A stretch of 64,000 bases of DNA from Aldehydirespirator sp965261105 (GTDB lineage Bacteria > Actinomycetota > Acidimicrobiia > Acidimicrobiales > Aldehydirespiratoraceae), in contig CBDHCM010000006.1 in the NCBI GenBank assembly GCA_965261105.1, positions 3,596,001 to 3,660,000 on the forward strand, in the 5' to 3' direction. How positions within the stretch are numbered: the first letter of the stretch is position 1; the number at the start of each line of letters is the position of its first letter. The notes under the pieces are model-generated. The model was not told the origin of the DNA. It saw nothing but the letters and a program-made list of their open reading frames with translations, and searched no databases. Positions 62,629 to 64,000 of the stretch are shown piece after piece. The translations under genes and the position numbers were made by a program.

Positions 62629-63855
62629 ATGAGACGGCGCTCCTGTGCGGTCGTGACCGTGCTGGCGGTCTCCTTGGCGCTGGTGTGGGGGAATACACCG
62701 GCAGCGGCCCAGGAGGCGGCGGCGGACGGCGCTATCGAGGCACGAGTCGGCGCGCGGTGGCTTCGCGACGGACGAGTCGAGATCGCGTTGCAGGTGCGCT
62801 CCGGCGGCGGCGCCTGGAGCGAGCGACTACTGCCGCTCAAGCGCCTGATGCCTGCGGGAAGCAAGCACTCCCGCTGGCTGTCGACCTCTCCGGTAGCCCT
62901 TGAGGGGGGCGAGGCCCGTGTCGTCGCACGGCGGCTCGCGGACGGCCCCGTCGAGGCTTCGCTGCGAGTTCGCGACCTTGACGGAGACTGGAGCGAGCGC
63001 CTGCTGCCGCGGCGACGCTTGCTGACCAGGGTGCTGACCCCGGTCCGCGAGTCCGGCCTCTGGTCTTGGTCGTCGCCCGTGAGGCTGGCCCAGCAGAGGG
63101 CCCAAGTCGTCGCGTTCTACGGCCATCCCAGCGTTGCGGCGATGGGAGTGCTCGGCCACGGCACGCCTGCGGAGGTGGCCGAGCAGGTCGCCGTCTGGGC
63201 GGGACACCACGACCGGCTGAACGGGCTCCGCGGCGCGATCGGGGCCTATCACCTGATCACGGGCGTCGCCCAGGCGAATCCGACGTCGAACGGCCTCTGG
63301 CTCAACCGGCTCTCCCACGATCGCATCGCCGAGTACGTCGAGGCGGCACGCGAGCACGGAATGTTCCTGTTCCTCGATACCCAGATCGGCTGGAGCGATC
63401 CGCTGACGGAGGTGAAGCTCCTTGAGAGCTTCCTGCTGGAGCCGTTCGTCCACATCGCCGTGGACCCGGAGTTCGCGACCGAGCCGCTCGGTGTCCGTCC
63501 GGGGCGGGCCATCGGCGGCATCACCGGCGGCCAGGTGAACGAAGTGCTGCGCTACCTCTCGGCGCTCGTGGAAGAGGAGGGTCTGCCCGACAAGATCCTG
63601 ATGGTGCACCAGTTCACCGGCCGCATGCTGCACGATCGCGACGAGATCCGAAAGCACGCCGGCGTCGAGTTGTCTATCGACATGGACGGCATCGGGAGCC
63701 CCCGCGCCAAGCTGAACGGCTACCGGCTGTTCGCCGTCTCCGAACCCTCGCAGCGACCGGCCTTCAAGCTGTTCTTCAACCAGGACAGGCCGATGATGAC
63801 ACCAGAGGAGGTCCAGGCGCTGGACCGGGTGCCCGACCTGATCATCTACCAGTAG
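62629..63855 (+). CDS. Secreted protein with two short repeats and a barrel-like domain
   Basis: 408 residues with a signal peptide (AVVTVLAVSLALVWGNTPAAA). Residues about 34-140 carry two copies of a motif ARWLRDGRVEIALQVRSGGG / ARRLADGPVEASLRVRDLDG, each followed by WSERLLP. Residues about 160-408 (VVAFYGHPSVAAMGVLG, AYHLITGVAQANP, MFLFLDTQIGWSDPL, FVHIAVDPEFAT, KILMVHQFTGRML, VELSIDMDGIG, FKLFFNQDRPMM) look like an alternating beta/alpha barrel, as in glycoside-hydrolase-like proteins. No catalytic pair is certain. Function unknown. Confidence 0.7.
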   Translation: MRRRSCAVVTVLAVSLALVWGNTPAAAQEAAADGAIEARVGARWLRDGRVEIALQVRSGGGAWSERLLPLKRLMPAGSKHSRWLSTSPVALEGGEARVVARRLADGPVEASLRVRDLDGDWSERLLPRRRLLTRVLTPVRESGLWSWSSPVRLAQQRAQVVAFYGHPSVAAMGVLGHGTPAEVAEQVAVWAGHHDRLNGLRGAIGAYHLITGVAQANPTSNGLWLNRLSHDRIAEYVEAAREHGMFLFLDTQIGWSDPLTEVKLLESFLLEPFVHIAVDPEFATEPLGVRPGRAIGGITGGQVNEVLRYLSALVEEEGLPDKILMVHQFTGRMLHDRDEIRKHAGVELSIDMDGIGSPRAKLNGYRLFAVSEPSQRPAFKLFFNQDRPMMTPEEVQALDRVPDLIIYQ

Positions 63856-63891
63856 CGGCGCGGCTAGAGGCCGAGGCGCGGTCGGCTCAGG

Positions 63892-64000
63892 TCAGCAACA
63901 GGCCGATCTGGCGGGAGGCGGCCACCAGCGCGCCGGTTGAGTCCCACAGCGAACCCGACTCGATCATCCGGCCGTTGTGGAGGTCGTGGCTCTCCTGGCG
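63892..64000 (-). CDS. Acyl-CoA thioesterase II-like, C-terminal end (partial)
   Basis: The last 35 residues, HDLHNGRMIESGSLWDSTG and ALVAASRQIGLL, match the C-terminal hot-dog domain of TesB-type thioesterases. The rest lies beyond the right edge. These enzymes hydrolyse acyl-CoA. Confidence 0.7.

Overview
The window is high-GC DNA read almost completely by bacterial genes, many starting at GTG or ATG immediately downstream of a -10-like hexamer (leaderless style). The gene families (an AddAB-type helicase-nuclease pair in place of RecBCD, several acyl-CoA synthetases, tandem cytochrome P450s, a luciferase-like monooxygenase remnant, a DsbB/TlpA pair, SWIM and AddB-like proteins with charged repeats) point to an actinobacterium, most plausibly of the class Acidimicrobiia. 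That assignment is inference from gene content, not from a marker gene. No rRNA or tRNA gene was recognised.

Layout. 1-2 kb: a partial isochorismate synthase with a MerR-like N-terminal extension, and a small membrane protein. 2-31 kb: a large defence and accessory region. It holds a DNA methyltransferase stump, a SWIM zinc-finger protein with an 18-bp repeat tract, an ATPase gene broken by one stop codon, and a type I restriction-modification locus in the order hsdR-hsdS-(three toxin-antitoxin modules)-hsdM. In that locus hsdR carries an IS1182-like element in its last codons and hsdS is frameshifted. Next come a DUF5131 (Gp37/Gp68-like) gene, a noticeably lower-GC cassette of a helicase-nuclease plus a TcmP-like protein, and a second, truncated DUF5131 copy. 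They are followed by an RloA/RloB (AbiL-like) pair, an orphan HigA-like antitoxin, a DUF4143 ATPase, a T4 Rnl1-like RNA ligase, and a 'graveyard' of deletion remnants (toxin-antitoxin, DUF4143, YjbR-like, Nudix and hydro-lyase pieces). Two unlinked intergenic stretches in this region share a hairpin-rich sequence that looks like a structured RNA or a small mobile repeat.

31-35 kb: three Fe(II)/2-oxoglutarate-type oxygenases and a secreted bulb-lectin/L,D-transpeptidase. 35.5-42.4 kb: addB-like and addA-like genes overlapping by ATGA. 42.4-64 kb: ordinary chromosomal metabolism. This includes a MarR regulator, two fold-type-II PLP enzymes, acyl-CoA synthetases, enoyl-CoA hydratase, two P450s coupled to pseudouridine-5'-phosphate glycosidase, an aminotransferase, a DsbB/TlpA redox pair, a pre-toxin-like protein, shikimate-pathway aroK-aroQ, a branched-chain amino-acid-type ABC binding lipoprotein, a secreted protein of unknown role and the end of an acyl-CoA thioesterase.

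The most interesting candidate system is the helicase-nuclease/TcmP cassette lying between two directly repeated DUF5131 copies at 17.0-21.9 kb. It sits among other anti-phage genes and has no experimentally described function known to me. Many neighbouring defence genes are damaged, which suggests repeated gain and inactivation of defence modules at this site.
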